Part shown: positions 29,303 through 41,700 of the stretch, piece by piece | Layout: the number at the start of each line of letters is the position of its first letter | How positions within the stretch are numbered: the first letter of the stretch is position 1 | From: Anthopleura xanthogrammica | Taxonomy: Eukaryota > Cnidaria > Anthozoa > Actiniaria > Actiniidae | NCBI GenBank assembly: GCA_964019055.1 | Contig: OZ025206.1 | Coordinates: 10,337,486-10,401,485 of the forward strand | Length of the DNA: 64,000 nt | Direction of reading: 5' to 3' | The notes under the pieces: model-generated | What the model was told of the DNA's origin: nothing | The model's database searches: none | Seen by the model: the letters and a program-made list of their open reading frames with translations, nothing else | Translations under genes and position numbers: made by a program

Positions 29303-30015
29303 TTTTCTCCATCTTCGAATTTCACATTGACATTTGATGGACATCTTTCTTGATAAAAAAGTACGTTCATTTTTGCCTTACACTTGTTAGGGTTGAGAAT
29401 TGCAAGGTCCGCCTGGTATGAACATTCGCTTTCTTCAACTTTAATCACCTAAATAATTGGGAAATAAGCTTTTAAATTTTACAGAATTCAACCTGTTTAA
29501 CCGGAACGAATGCAAAGCACGCAAATTGGTGTATCATTACATTGGCTTCCCATTTGTTCGTGAGATTTTATGTTATTCTATAACGTTAGTCAGGAATTGA
29601 AGAACCGTGGAAATGATCACACTGAGCAAAGCTACTGAACCATGCGTACGTTCGTACGCAAAGTCCTACGATTTTTCTCTTAGTCAGAACTGTTATTGAA
29701 AGGGCACCGTTACGACTAAATTACTACCATGAAACGCTGCAGCCTCCCTCAATTAAGCTAGAGGGATTGGGTGTGCAAAAAAATGCAGATTTGAATAGAC
29801 ATTAGCTATAAACAAGAGACCATTCATTGGGGACAGAGTGCCTTATGGTCTCTTGCTATAAAAACGTATAACCCACCTCAAGTGCACTTTGACCTTCTTT
29901 CTTTGCTTTTAAAACATCAAATGTCTGAACGCAATCCAATCCAAATGTTTTACTGGATCCACTCATCTTACACTCGCTCAACACCAAGCCTTCATCTCCA
30001 AGTCCCACAGATTCA
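29303..30015 (-). CDS. Two exons of an unidentified cysteine-rich protein (partial)
   Basis: Two minus-strand exons join cleanly. The first is 30,015-29,877 (139 bp, acceptor tatacag, donor GTGGGT) and the second is 29,448-29,303 (146 bp, acceptor atttag, donor GTGAGT). The joined frame is open across the phase-0 junction and reads about 95 residues, with cysteines in SECKMSG, LDCVQTF, ECSYQAD, NKCKAKM and ERCPSNV, so it could be a disulphide-bonded extracellular domain. No family is recognised. The upstream exon(s) and start codon were not found. A possible last exon after a ttctttcag acceptor near 29,100 would add only Lys-Val-Arg and a stop, which is weak. It could be a live lineage-specific gene or a fragment stranded next to the satellite; dense repeats lie on both sides. 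Confidence 0.42.
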
Positions 30016-30246
30016 CTGTATATAAATGGTACTAGGATGTTCGACACAATGCTCGAGCATGATGTGTCTTTGATCGCGGACCAGTCTTTCTCGAGGATGT
30101 GAAACGTAACAACACGTTTCGAATCGTCATATCGTAAACTGTTATAGATAACTCGGCGTGCGTGAGCAGGACGACAACAGTCTCGGTCTCGGCGCCCTTG
30201 GAGTAAAAGAAAACAAATGGGAATAAATTTGATTCATACATTATGA

Positions 30247-30459
30247 GTGCGACGCGCCTAACTGTGGCCACCCAATTCATTTTTTTACAAGTGTTTTTAC
30301 AAGTACAACGAGAACTTGTACATTTTGACGTGAGGTCAAACTCGTGTCAGCAAAGATTTTATTTATATTTGGGACAGAAAGGACCAAAAACATGCCAATT
30401 TAAAATATATGAGCGAGTTTAAAAATTACTTGGGCGGCCAAGGTTAGGCGCGTCGCACT
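30247..30459. mobile_element. Foldback (MITE-like) element
   Basis: The left arm, beginning gtgcgacgcgcctaac followed by ggccaccca, is repeated in inverse at 30,425-30,459 (tgggcggcca ... gttaggcgcgtcgcac). The arms are about 30 bp with a few mismatches and the interior is AT-rich and non-coding. A small miniature inverted-repeat transposon is the simplest reading. It overlaps an 82-codon minus-strand open frame that is not considered real. Confidence 0.65.
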
Positions 30460-30488
30460 AGCTGTAAGTGTTCTATCTACATCTGATC

Positions 30489-30750
30489 GACACGGTTGAA
30501 AAACGCACTGCGCATGCTCGGAAATTTGGCAAAAAAATTCATAGAGGAGTCGTGTGTATGAAGAAAACCATTGGAGATTTACATGTCTTATATTATGCGA
30601 ATTTCTCTCGTATTATTTGACCAGGGAAAAAAAAGTAATGTGTCAGGAAAAAAATAAGCACTAACTTTCCACGAACGGCCTTAACCTTTACCAAACGCCG
30701 GTAAACACGACGAACTTCAGAGCATGCGCAGTGCGTTTTTCACCCGTGTC
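30489..30750. mobile_element. MITE with 9-bp target-site duplication
   Basis: Inverted termini GACACGGTTGAAAAACGC (left) and its near-complement GCGTTTTTCACCCGTGTC (right) continue into a shared gcactgcgcatgctc block, giving arms of about 31 bp. The 9-mer catctgatc occurs immediately before (30,480-30,488) and immediately after (30,751-30,759). A 9-bp duplication is typical of Mutator-like elements; assignment to that superfamily is inference because no transposase is present. The interior is non-coding. Confidence 0.8.
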
Positions 30751-30784
30751 CATCTGATCTAATACCAGCAGAAAGGATAACCCG

Positions 30785-31170
30785 TCCCGAGGGGGGGGTG
30801 GGGGGGGGAGTTATTCCTAAATATTTTGTACGGGGATGCTCCGCCCAGACTATCGACCTCTTACCCTTTTATATACCACATTTCGGCAAAAAGGTAGCCC
30901 TTTTATATACGTTTTTGCGTGAGGTACCCCTTCCATATATACCTTAATTTTGAAACAGACCAGATATGAATATCCATCGTCGCGTAATACGGTGTACAAT
31001 TTCGGCTTCATTTGCTTGAATAGTATAAATTTAGCTTCCTCTTTCCTTTTCTTAACCAAACACCACAAATTCCCAACCCTTTCTATACCTACGGTCTGAA
31101 AAAGATACCCCTTTCGGGCGGAGCACCCCCGTATAGTCTACTATAAAGTGTACCCCCTCCCGGCAACCCG
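30785..31170. mobile_element. Inverted-repeat element with G-rich end
   Basis: The stretch gtacggggatgctccgccc near 30,829-30,847 is mirrored by gggcggagcacccccgtat near 31,117-31,135, with weaker matching outside these blocks up to a G-rich left end (30,791-30,811) and a C-rich right end. The roughly 385-bp body includes 'ccttttatata' repeated three times. It appears to be a non-autonomous transposon. A 72-codon minus-strand open frame inside is attributed to the repeat. Confidence 0.55.
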
Positions 31171-31799
31171 TGGTGGTTTTTGATGATGGCGACAGAAGTA
31201 CGTCCATGATTCGATCCTATAAGTATACTAACATACTACTACCCATGGCTATATGGTAATGATAAATGTACATGTTCGTGTGCCGAGTGCGACCCATGTC
31301 TGCCATATTTCTTGTAGAGCTAGACGCAGGGAGACCTACCAGTAGGTCAGTGAAAAATCCAACTTCTCTGCACACCTCAAAATCACTTGTTCAAAATCAA
31401 TATAGTATCGAAAACGGTCATGAAAATCGAGTTTTGGAGTGAATATTGATGCGCGCAGAAAATGAACAAACTGCCTCTGAAAATCCCATACTCATTAATA
31501 TGAAATGATCCTCGCAAATCTACATTTATAGCCGTTTTTCGAATTCGTAAAATACCGCTGTGTTAAGTGACCACAGATTCATATTAGCCTCAGTTCAATA
31601 TCCAAACATTCACAAATACCAACGGTAAAGTAAAGAATGCAATACTTCAACAATACAAACACTTCAGTTGAAATTCCATGGACCTTCACACTTGACACAT
31701 GAGTATTCTACACAAAATCGAGGCTAATCCTGCGTAAATGAATCTGTCACAGGTTCTACCCTACCAGCGGGAACAGGGCGTAGATCAGATGCAAAGATT
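31171..31799. other. Non-coding spacer with scraps of neighbouring repeats
   Basis: No gene recognised. It holds the detached copy of the ctggacac-type repeat (about 31,318-31,445) and, at about 31,502-31,530, a short piece (gaaatgatc...aaatctacattta) resembling one diverged 70-bp satellite monomer. Confidence 0.55.
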
Positions 31800-32330
31800 A
31801 AAGAGACTTATTCGCAAAGTTAAAGGATAAACTTGATTTCAAATGGTATTATACAGCTAAAAAAACTCGCCTCTTACTTCCCAACAAAGGACAGAACTAA
31901 CGCAGAATTAACATCAACACAATATCATCTACAAATTTACATGTCCACAGCAAGAATGCAACGCAATCTATGTCGGAGAAACAGGCAGACTAGAAAAAAA
32001 GAGAGTAAAAGAACACACCTCTAGGGATAAAAGCTCAGCAATCCTCAGGCATACAGTATCAAGCGGCCATGAGATACCCAGTATCTCCGACCACCCCTAC
32101 CACATGAAAAGAAAAATAGCACAAGCGCTGATCATAAAAGAATGCAGACCATGCAACTTTAAATGAACAAGGGCAGTCCGTTCCCTTGAGACTGTTTAAT
32201 TAGATTCATGCAATATATGCAAATATATAAGTTTACAGTTCATGTCATTCATAATGCTGATGATGAGCACTGGACAGTGCTCGAAATATTCAGTAAAGAT
32301 TCCAAACCAAAAGATCATTATATGTTGTCA
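31800..32330 (+). mobile_element. Penelope-like retroelement remnant with GIY-YIG endonuclease
   Basis: Two frames separated by a shift near 31,910 encode first SYFPTKDRTNAEL and then NIIYKFTCPQQECNAIYVGE followed by TGR, with a later HT...SGHEI region and a stop at 32,164-32,166. The order 'FPTKD ... VYK-C-C-x-x-YVGETGR ... H' is the C-terminal linker and GIY-YIG endonuclease domain of Penelope-like elements. The downstream gctgatgatgagcactggac and gctcgaaat sequence resembles the 3' tail seen on such elements. The reverse transcriptase part is missing, so this is a dead 5'-truncated copy. Confidence 0.75.
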
Positions 32331-32754
32331 CTTTCGTATTCACATTTATAATCAAGTTATATGCCCATTACGTGTTTATTAAGCATTGTATTTAAGCCTA
32401 TTTATTACTATCTTCTCAGTCATCACTCTTTGATTTACTTTAAAGCTACAATCCATGCCAAAAGACATGGTACAACGCAATGTTTTTAGGTCAAGAAATA
32501 CCTCACCCCTGTTCAATGTGGTTCAATAGCTAGAGGATTCCGCATTGAATCGTTTTGGAGAGGCAGGGGACGGACCAATTAAAACCTCACCCCAACATTG
32601 AGTCCAGAGGGGGAAGGGGGAGGGGGAGTTAGCAGGGATTGTAGTATGAATTCAAGGGATCATATGCATATCGGTTTAGTGTGACTATAAATAAGAATAT
32701 GAAAGAAAAGCTTGGGACGCCTCTTTGAACGTGTTCTGGATAATCAGCTTATAA
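32331..32754. other. HAT1 3' flank
   Basis: No coding sequence seen. On the minus strand this is the 3' untranslated and flanking region of HAT1. The hexamer TTTATT at 32,401-32,406 reads AATAAA on the minus strand about 350 bases beyond the HAT1 stop and could be its polyadenylation signal. A polypurine patch (gggggaagggggaggggg) lies near 32,610. Confidence 0.4.
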
Positions 32755-35700
32755 TTAAGAACTCGCGATTCGTTCGATCGTTTTCAGGTAACACTCTTCA
32801 AGTTCCTCATAAAGCTGTTCAAGATGTTTTCGCTGTTCACTTGGTGATGGAAGGAGAAGGGTTGCAGTCATCTCCTCGGCTGATAAAACCTTCTTCAACT
32901 TATCTGCATCAGCTTTTTCTTTCTAAAAGTAAAGATGAATTTCAAGTTTAAAAGTGCGCTTCTAATATTCTTGAAATCCAGACAAAAAAGTACATTTATT
33001 TTAATATGTTGATTGTAGTGAGTGATCACTGAGTCTTTCGAGCCAAAGGCTCAAGTTTAAAGCTTTCAACCCTAGATTGAATTGGAATCGAGTTTAATTT
33101 TATGGAGGGAGGAACAACGGTGAAAAACCCTCGAAGTACAGGAAAGAACCAACAAGCAACTCTACTCACATACGACAATGAGACAGGGAAATCGCTTGGT
33201 GAGATGGTGAGAAGCACAGCATTAGCAATACACACCACCTGTGCTTCTCAAACTCCCAGTGCATTTCTCTTGAGAATAGGATTCTTTGTTTGAGTAGTAT
33301 CCATATTCATGTGTCTTGTCATGCGCAATCGTTAAACAAAGAAATAAACTCAAGGGATTATGATATGTGTTTTGAAATGGGTAAACATTATGCGCAAGCT
33401 GGTGGAATATTCAATGATTTCAGCATACTTGATAAGGGGCATTGAGTCTTTTTTTGACATCTAGCCTGTAGTGTCTGTATTCTTCAGTGTTGCTACGATC
33501 TGTTGCTTTTAGACGCAGGATTTCATAAACTCTACGGCACTGTATCTGTTAAGATAGGTGAATACCATCAAAAACATTACCAAGGGGCCGGGGTGCCCCC
33601 TCCAGTTTTTTTGATGTAACCAACACAAACATAATCAAAGACACAATCACAATATGACATGCAACATTTGGCCCCTCCACATATCCAGGCCTTGCTATTG
33701 GCCTGCAACAGTACAGGTATTATGACTGAAAAACAAGATGACACATGACAGGGTCACGGCATTAAGATTTCAAACATTACCAACCAATAAGAACATAGCG
33801 ACATCATTGTCTAGACAATAAGGATTCATTAACATAGTACAATATTATAATCATAGCAAAGACATTTCTGGCAATGAAAGCAAATCAAGGGCAGTCGGGT
33901 GGTGATGCTCTCACCTCTGGGGTCTCAGGGTTTGATTCCTGGACTCAGCATCACAAGAGAGTTCAGCTTGTTGAGTCTCTCCCTTGATTCAAGAACATTC
34001 TATGTGTTAATGCTTCATTTTACTTCCCTAAGAAAAACCCAACATGCTAACTTCCAATAGTCCCCTTCACAGTTCCCTATGCCATCTTGAAAGGTAGCTA
34101 GGCATTTGCATCGAAGCAAGATAGAGAAATGTGAATAATTGTTCAAGGTGTTTAAAAAAGGTTTCTATCACTATTTGTCTTGCTTCTATGCAAAGGCCTG
34201 GGTACCTTTCAAGATGGTGCAGTGAACTGTGAAGGGGACTATCAGCCATGTCCTGACTGAGGTTGAGGTTCAGAGGTTGTTTCAGTATTATTTTGATGAA
34301 TCCAATGTTTAGTTGATGTTTGCTTGATACCTTATTCATTTTTCTTGTTTTCTGGGCTTTAGATGCTAAGTCAGCAGTAAACCCTTTTTTCAGTACATCA
34401 GGGGAGAAACACTCAAGTTTACTGCAAGCCAAGGCATCTACATTGTCTCGAAGACGTATAAAATAATCAGATGGATCTTCAACTGCAAAAAGGAAAAAGT
34501 GCAACTTAAAAAAAAATATCAAAGGGTATGATGGAAGGAAGGAATGATGAAAGGAAGGAAAGAAGGAACGAAGGAATGAAGGAAGGAAGGAACGAAGGAA
34601 GGAAGGAAGAAAGGAAGGAAGCACGGATAGAAGGAAGGAAAGATGGAAGGAAGGAAAGAAGGAACGAAGGAAGGAAGGAAGGAAAGAAGGAAAGAATGAT
34701 GGAAGGAAGGAAGGAATGATGGACAGAAGGGAAGGAAGGAAAGGAGGAGGGTTGAACAATTGAACAAATGAATGAACTGAACAAATAAAGGATCAAAGGA
34801 AATGAATGAAGGAAGAAATGAGGGAAGGAAAAAACGAAGCAAGGAAAGAGGAAAAGAAGGAAGATTTGATTAATAGTATTTGAATGGTGTTTCTAACTGA
34901 CATCAAAACAACATCTCTTCAAAAAATACTTTGAAACAGAGGATATCACACTATTTTCTAAACCCTTCAACATGCTTAATTTCATCATCCAGCATCGCAT
35001 GATTAATATCTTTCAGCATTTCTTGTTGGATAATATTGGTCAAACTAACTCTCTTGGCAGATGAAAGAGTTATAGTAATGTTCTCTATGAACAAATTTAA
35101 AGAGTAAAACTGAAGGTCTCAACAACAACTTCACTTACCAGTGATATCAAGCACTCTTAGATCCTTTATATAATGCTCTTCAACTGTATTTAATAGTTTG
35201 GCTAGAAATAGCAGAGAAAAAAGGTGGGGTGAATATTTCAAATGATATGCACAAATTTGCAAAGTAATCCATTCTTAGTGGCTGAGTGCTTGGGCAATTG
35301 TGTACTTTATGGATCAGCTGGCATGTGTTGGTTGACACTTGGCTGGCCAATTGTTGGCTGATCTTTAGTCCACACTTCACCAACACTTCACTGACACTTT
35401 GCTTCAGCAAAACTTGAAAAGGATTAAGCCTCTCATTGGCCATCTGTTGGCATCAGTGATCACATCTTTGTCAACTAATTTTACTTCTTATTTATTGATC
35501 CTTAAAATAGCCGGCAGTATGAAGTACCCAGTGATTGACCGCCGGTAGCGACCTTCTATTGAAACCCCCGATGTTAAGTACAGAATAAAGGGTGCTATAT
35601 ATTTCATTTACCTCCATGGCCTTGTTTTTGAAAAGGAGGCAAAACAAGCATTTGACTGAACAAAGAAAAAAAAAATGGATAATAAATAACATGATGACAA

Positions 35701-38700
35701 TAATAACAATTCAATAATTGTTTTATTATACATTTTGTAAACTAAAAATACATGTAACTTGACATGATAAATGTATTATTTGTAGGTCAAAACCACAGAT
35801 AATAAATTTATCATGTCGAGTTCACATGATATCAGGGATTGGTTAAGGGCTCTAAACCAATCAGAATTGAGATACTGAGTAAAATGTATAATAAAGGTGT
35901 AATTCGTTTTAATTGGTTGCAATTTTTTACAGCACGATGCACAAAAGTAGGACCACATTTAATGTATTCGCATACTTCTATGCATGGGATTTTGTACTTT
36001 AAACTGACAAATTTGATGCCAAGCTGTCTGGTTTTACCAAATAAGGCTTGTAAAAACTTGTTTTGGCAGCAAAAATCAGCAAATATATTAAAAGTGGTCA
36101 TACTTTTATTGCACGTCGCCCTGTAAACATTTGAAAATTGGTGAGTAATCAGTGAGAATTCAGCTACTGCTAGGGTGTATGTACCTTATTCTGGGCCTCA
36201 ATTTATCTGGGTATGCATAGTAATGATACACTGTCATGTACCCAACAATGCTATACTCAATCTCACCAGATACTTTCTTTTTCTCAAACCTACAGATTCA
36301 AAAAAAATAAAAATTAAATGCATGAAAGATATTGTATTAAACTGCTAAATATCCTAGTTCTATTCATGTGCTGAAGACCAAGTGTGGATAAGGAAAGGAA
36401 AACTGTCCAGGCTAGATGGCTAGATACATTTATTCTTTCTGACTTGTGATTTGACAATTTTTCTCTAGATTCTCTAGTTTTTCTTGTTTCCACAAAAAAC
36501 AATAATTACAAATTCAAACATAACAAGTATTATGATTCTGTTTGATTCAGAGCTTGTTTTACCCTATAGATCCATTCTTCCTATCTTACACCCACCCACC
36601 AATCCATCCCATCCATCCTGCAATCCTTCCCATCCTATACTAATTAGTTCTATCCCTCCTACCCATCAATACTTCAATCCTATCTTATCAATCTATTTCA
36701 CCCAGCAATCCATCCCATCCATCCAGCAATCCTTCCCATACTAATCCATTCTACCCATCCACCCAATCCAATCCATCTATCCCGCCCAGCAATAAATCCT
36801 ATCCTAATCTATTCTATCCCTCCAACCCATCAATACTTCCACTCATCAACTGACTAATTCATCCATCCTATCCCATCCTATCCAATCCACCTATCCACTC
36901 ATCAACTGACCAATCAATCCATCCCATCCCATCCTATCCAATCCACCTATCCACTCATCAACTGACCAATCCATCCATCCTATGGCATCCTATCCAACCC
37001 ACCTATCCACCCATCAACTGACCCATCCATCCATCCTATTCCATCCTATCCAATCCACCTATCCACCCGTCAACTGACCAATCTATCCATCCTATCGCAT
37101 CCTATCCAATCCACCTATCCACCCATCAACTGACCCATCCATCCATCCTATCCTGTCCAATCCACCTATCCACTCATCAACTGACCCATCCATCCATCCT
37201 ATCCTGTCCAATCCACCTATCCATTCATCAACTGACCAATCCATCCATCCTATCCTGTCCAATCCACCTATCCACTCATCAACTGACCCATCCATCCATC
37301 CTATCCTGTCCAATCCACCTATCCACTCATCAACTGACCCATCCATCCATCCTATCCTGTCCAATCCACCTATCCACTCATCAACTGACCAATCCATCCA
37401 TCCTATCCTGTCCAATCCACCTATCAACTCATCAACTGACCCATCCATCCATCCCATCCTGTCCAATCCACCTATCAACTCATCAACTGACCCATCCATC
37501 CATCCCATCCTGTCCAATCCACCTATCCAATCATCAACTGACCCATCCATCCATCCTATCCTGTCCAATCCACCTATCCAATCATCAACTGACCCATCCA
37601 TCCATCCTATCCTGTCCAATCCACCTATCAACTCATCAACTGACCCATCCATCCATCCCATCCTGTCCAATCCACCTATCCAATCATCAACTGACTCATC
37701 CATCCATCCCATCCTATCTAATCCACCTATCCACCCATTAACTTTGAAATACAACCAGACTATTAATGGTATCACCGATTACAAAAAACTATCATTAGCT
37801 AGGGAAAAACACCTGATTGTACTGAATGTATTAATTTTAAAGTCAACTTACAAGAAATAAAAGTTCCATCTTTCATCATCAGTTTCTGTAAAGTATAATA
37901 AAATTCAAAATTAAAGTTGACTATTGTGAATAATTTGCTCCCAAACAACTTAATTAGGCTAAACCAATACCCTGAAACTAAAACAACCCCTGGGCTGATC
38001 AAAGTCAGGGCAGTTAATTCATGGATCGCATTTGAATTTATTTTTTTAGGTTTTGCAGAAGGAGGAAAACCACTCACTGTGTAACTGGAGAAGATATCCT
38101 TAAATCAAGGGAGACCCAATAAACTCTACTGACATGTGATAGAAAGTCCAGGGATTGAACCTTAGACCCAAGAGGTGAGAGAACTATCACTACCCACCCT
38201 AGATTCCCCACCAAAGCAATGAACAACACTTATTACACATTACAGCACTTTTCATAATTCTGCTACCAAACCGACTCCAGACGTCTAGCGTTTTGGCTCC
38301 CGTCAATCAAACTATGATGGGCCGAGTTAATTCCGACCAAGAGATAAGGAAATTCCTGTCACTAGACAGCCATTTTCACATGGAAATTTCTTAATCCCTC
38401 ACGATCGGAATGAACTCAGTCCAACATAGTTTGATTAACGGAAGCCAAAATGCTAGACGTCTGGAGTCTGTAGGTCACAGAATTATGAAAAGCGTTGTAA
38501 TTTAAAATACTATGCAGTAGTTTCAAATAAGAAAGCTATACAAACCAATAAAAGATGCAGCATCTATATACCAGAGAAGAAATGTCTGCAGTCTACTGTG
38601 ATATTCTTTGAATTTTGGAACGTTTATATCAGCCTGGAAAAAAAGAATAAGAACACATTTCTGATCTATAATATACTAGATTTTGAAAACATACTTATGC

Positions 38701-41700
38701 ACACAAGCATAGTTCACAATACTACACAAAAAGGATGCAGAGCTTTGGAGTTCTGCAGAGAATTATTTCAAAACTGGGTCAGGAGAGTAAACACTTTAGG
38801 GACTGGACTCAGTACTTAAATTTGGAGTGTCTAATCATCCTTTCTCGTAGCTGAATTGCTGAATAAATACACCTCAACATGGCTGAGTCGAAGGTATACA
38901 AAGGTGCCCCAGGCAGTCATCATACGACTCATGTCAGACCACGGAGCACAGCTAAGATTGAATTAGGATTGATTTTTGTGGAGGAAGAAAAACTAGAGAA
39001 TTTGGAGAAAATTCACTGAAGCAACTGAAAGGGAGAGAATCAACAACCTCAGCTCACTTAGGGTGCCAAGTCTGGGGATCAAGCCCAGGACATTAGCAGT
39101 GAGAAGTGAGAACCTATGCACTACAATATACCAGCCTTGCTTCCCTTGAGCCAGTATTAAGGGAAGCACAGGTGGCCCAGCTGTGTGTCTCTCTCTAATG
39201 CGACCCAGGTTCGAGTCTTGCCAGACTTAATCAAGTGCAGCACTTGCCTCTCACTTATGGGTCTTAAATTTGACTCCTAGTCTCAACATGGAACAAAGCG
39301 CGTAGCATCTCTCCCTCCCAAATCCATCTAAATTCAGTCTGTGAGTGAGCAATACTCTGATTTTGGTCAGCTCAGAAACTGTTTTAAAGTTCTATAAATA
39401 TATATATATAATATATATTTACATATATATTAATATTAATAATACAATGTACACCTACAAAATAAATTTCATAATCCTTTTCATCATGCTGGTATGAATA
39501 CAGAAGTTCTCCCATTGGCCGAAACTTCCCCTCTGAAGGTAGCTTGGCAATGAAGTCATCCAGGTTGGTATAAAAACCTGTTGTAAACCAAAATGTGGTT
39601 CTAATTCAGCAAAATTATTACATTTCTCAGGCTGTTTCACAGGGATACTGATATGAAAATGCCACTAGCATGCATGAATTCATTATCATGAAATAACTGT
39701 TATAAATTTCTACATTCCGATTGGTTGGGAGTGTGTGCTTTATGAAAGCACATAGTGTGCATGAGTGCACTTTGTTTTGGCAAAATTGCAGAAATAATTA
39801 AGCAATTGCAAGGGCCTGGGGGAGTTATGGATTCTAATCAAATTAGCAACATGTGTGATAAAGCATCTCAATATTAGTAAGTCTGGAAAATTTAAATTTA
39901 AATTATTTATTCCTTCAAAAAAATCCAGGGATTTTACAGGAAAAATGAAAAAATTTGTTTTGATCATGAACTGACCATGGATGGGCAGGGATTCAATTAG
40001 AAGCCTGGAAACAGTGAACTCCAGCATCTACCTTCCCTATCTGAGCTGCCTACTTTTGCCATTCCACTTCCCTATTGTACCTGTCAATAAAGGTTTTTCC
40101 TTGATACAGCCGCCTAATTAAGTAAACCACCTGCCCACTTAAAATGTTAATGAAATCCCCGAATGAATGGAATGGCCTAAGTTAGTAATATAAATTACAC
40201 ATCACAAAATACCTGGTGGAAGTTGTTCAGCAATTGTACTTAATACAGGTTCAGCCTGAAACAAAATATTAATGGTTACTGTGTTTGAATAGTTTTGTAA
40301 TTTTGGTCTTTTCAAAAAAAAAAACACACTAACCAATGACCAATTTTAATGCATTTGTGCAGCTTTAATTTATGTACAAGGTTTTTTCACTCCAAATAAA
40401 CAGCTGTAAAGGCCAGGAGACATTAGGAGATTTTAATGCCAAGATCCTATATTATATAAGGATCTCATTGGTTCATTATTTATGCTGTTGTTTACATCAG
40501 TGCACACACAAAGTCATGGCTTATCATATTAACGGCCAATCATCGGACAATGTTCAGCCAAAGTTGGAACTTGTCCAGTCAAATCTTTGCCTTGCCAGTC
40601 ATTTTGACCAGTAACATTGAACCAGAAAAGAGTTATGCCTGAGCTAAAGCTAATTTTGCTGGTCATCTTGACCAGTGACTGATAGGCCATTATTTCAAGC
40701 CCTAAAATGTTCCAATGAAAATTTCACTAATTTTGTCCCTGCAACCTGATGAACAAATTCAAACTAGTTTGATTTCTTCTAATATTTATAGGTGTGTGTA
40801 TATTTATCAATAAAGAAAAAAGTGCTTTCAAATATTCATATATATATACCTCTATTCCTTCAAGCTTGCCATTCACGTCTGAATCGTATGTCATTCCAAG
40901 ATATGTCAAGAGACTTCCAGAATGATAGTAAAGCTGAAAAAATGAACCAATAATTTTCTTGCATGACTTCTTTTCATATGAGACAATTATGGTAGATAAT
41001 TCAAGAATATATATGATATGGAATTCCAGGGGGGAGAGGGGTTAAACAAGTATGGAATTCCTCGGGCCAGGGGTCTTGAATCATTTCAGATTTTCTTAAG
41101 GCAAGGGGGGGGATAAGAAATTTGATGCCACCCGTGGTATGGGTATGGATATTTTCTGGAACTACCTGTTAGTATAAGCTCAGGGAACATAGCTGGGCTT
41201 TTACCATTCACTATAAAAATACTTCAGTTCTTAAGAAAATGTAATACCTGAACTTGCAGCCCACTGTATCCAAAGATAGTTTCACTGGTAAATTAATCAA
41301 AATTAAATTTAGTAACAATGCAAAAAAGGAGAGGAGAGAAAGCTTTTGTTTTAAGGTAAACTTACTTATCTCCAAATAACTGGTGTGTGAACTCTGGGTG
41401 GAATTCTTTGCCTTTATCAAAAATGTCATTTTCTGTTGTCACTAAAAACCAAAACCAAGTCACATCAATAAAAAGGTTGTATAGACCCTTTTAATAAATC
41501 CTACGATACTTTATTTTCCGCATTTGACGTCAAATTTATTCTTCTCAATTTCAATCAAGAGAACAAATTTCAAAAGAATAAATTTGATGTCAAACACAGA
41601 AAAAAAAGCATTGTAGGATTTATTAAAAGGGTCAATACAACACAGCAACACATACTGCAATTACCAAAATCCCTTTTAGCATTTCTTTGTTTGTTACACT

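Noticed and set aside
30032..30280. 82-codon minus-strand frame upstream of the cysteine-rich exons
   Set aside because: Overlaps the arm of a foldback element and shows no splice link to the downstream exon.
33423..33545. Alternative acceptor 6 bp downstream for the HAT1 exon beginning RRVYEIL
   Set aside because: Using it deletes two residues relative to the human protein; the AACAG acceptor at 33,545 preserves length and frame.
34067..34842. Phe/Leu/Pro/Ser-rich frames up to 230 codons
   Set aside because: They are the (GGAA)n tract read in several frames; only the part at 34,331-34,482 is a real exon, and it belongs to HAT1.
37092..37775. 227-codon minus-strand open frame with 17-residue repeats
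   Set aside because: It is a direct translation of the 51-bp minisatellite in HAT1 intron 9; frame openness follows from the repeat length.
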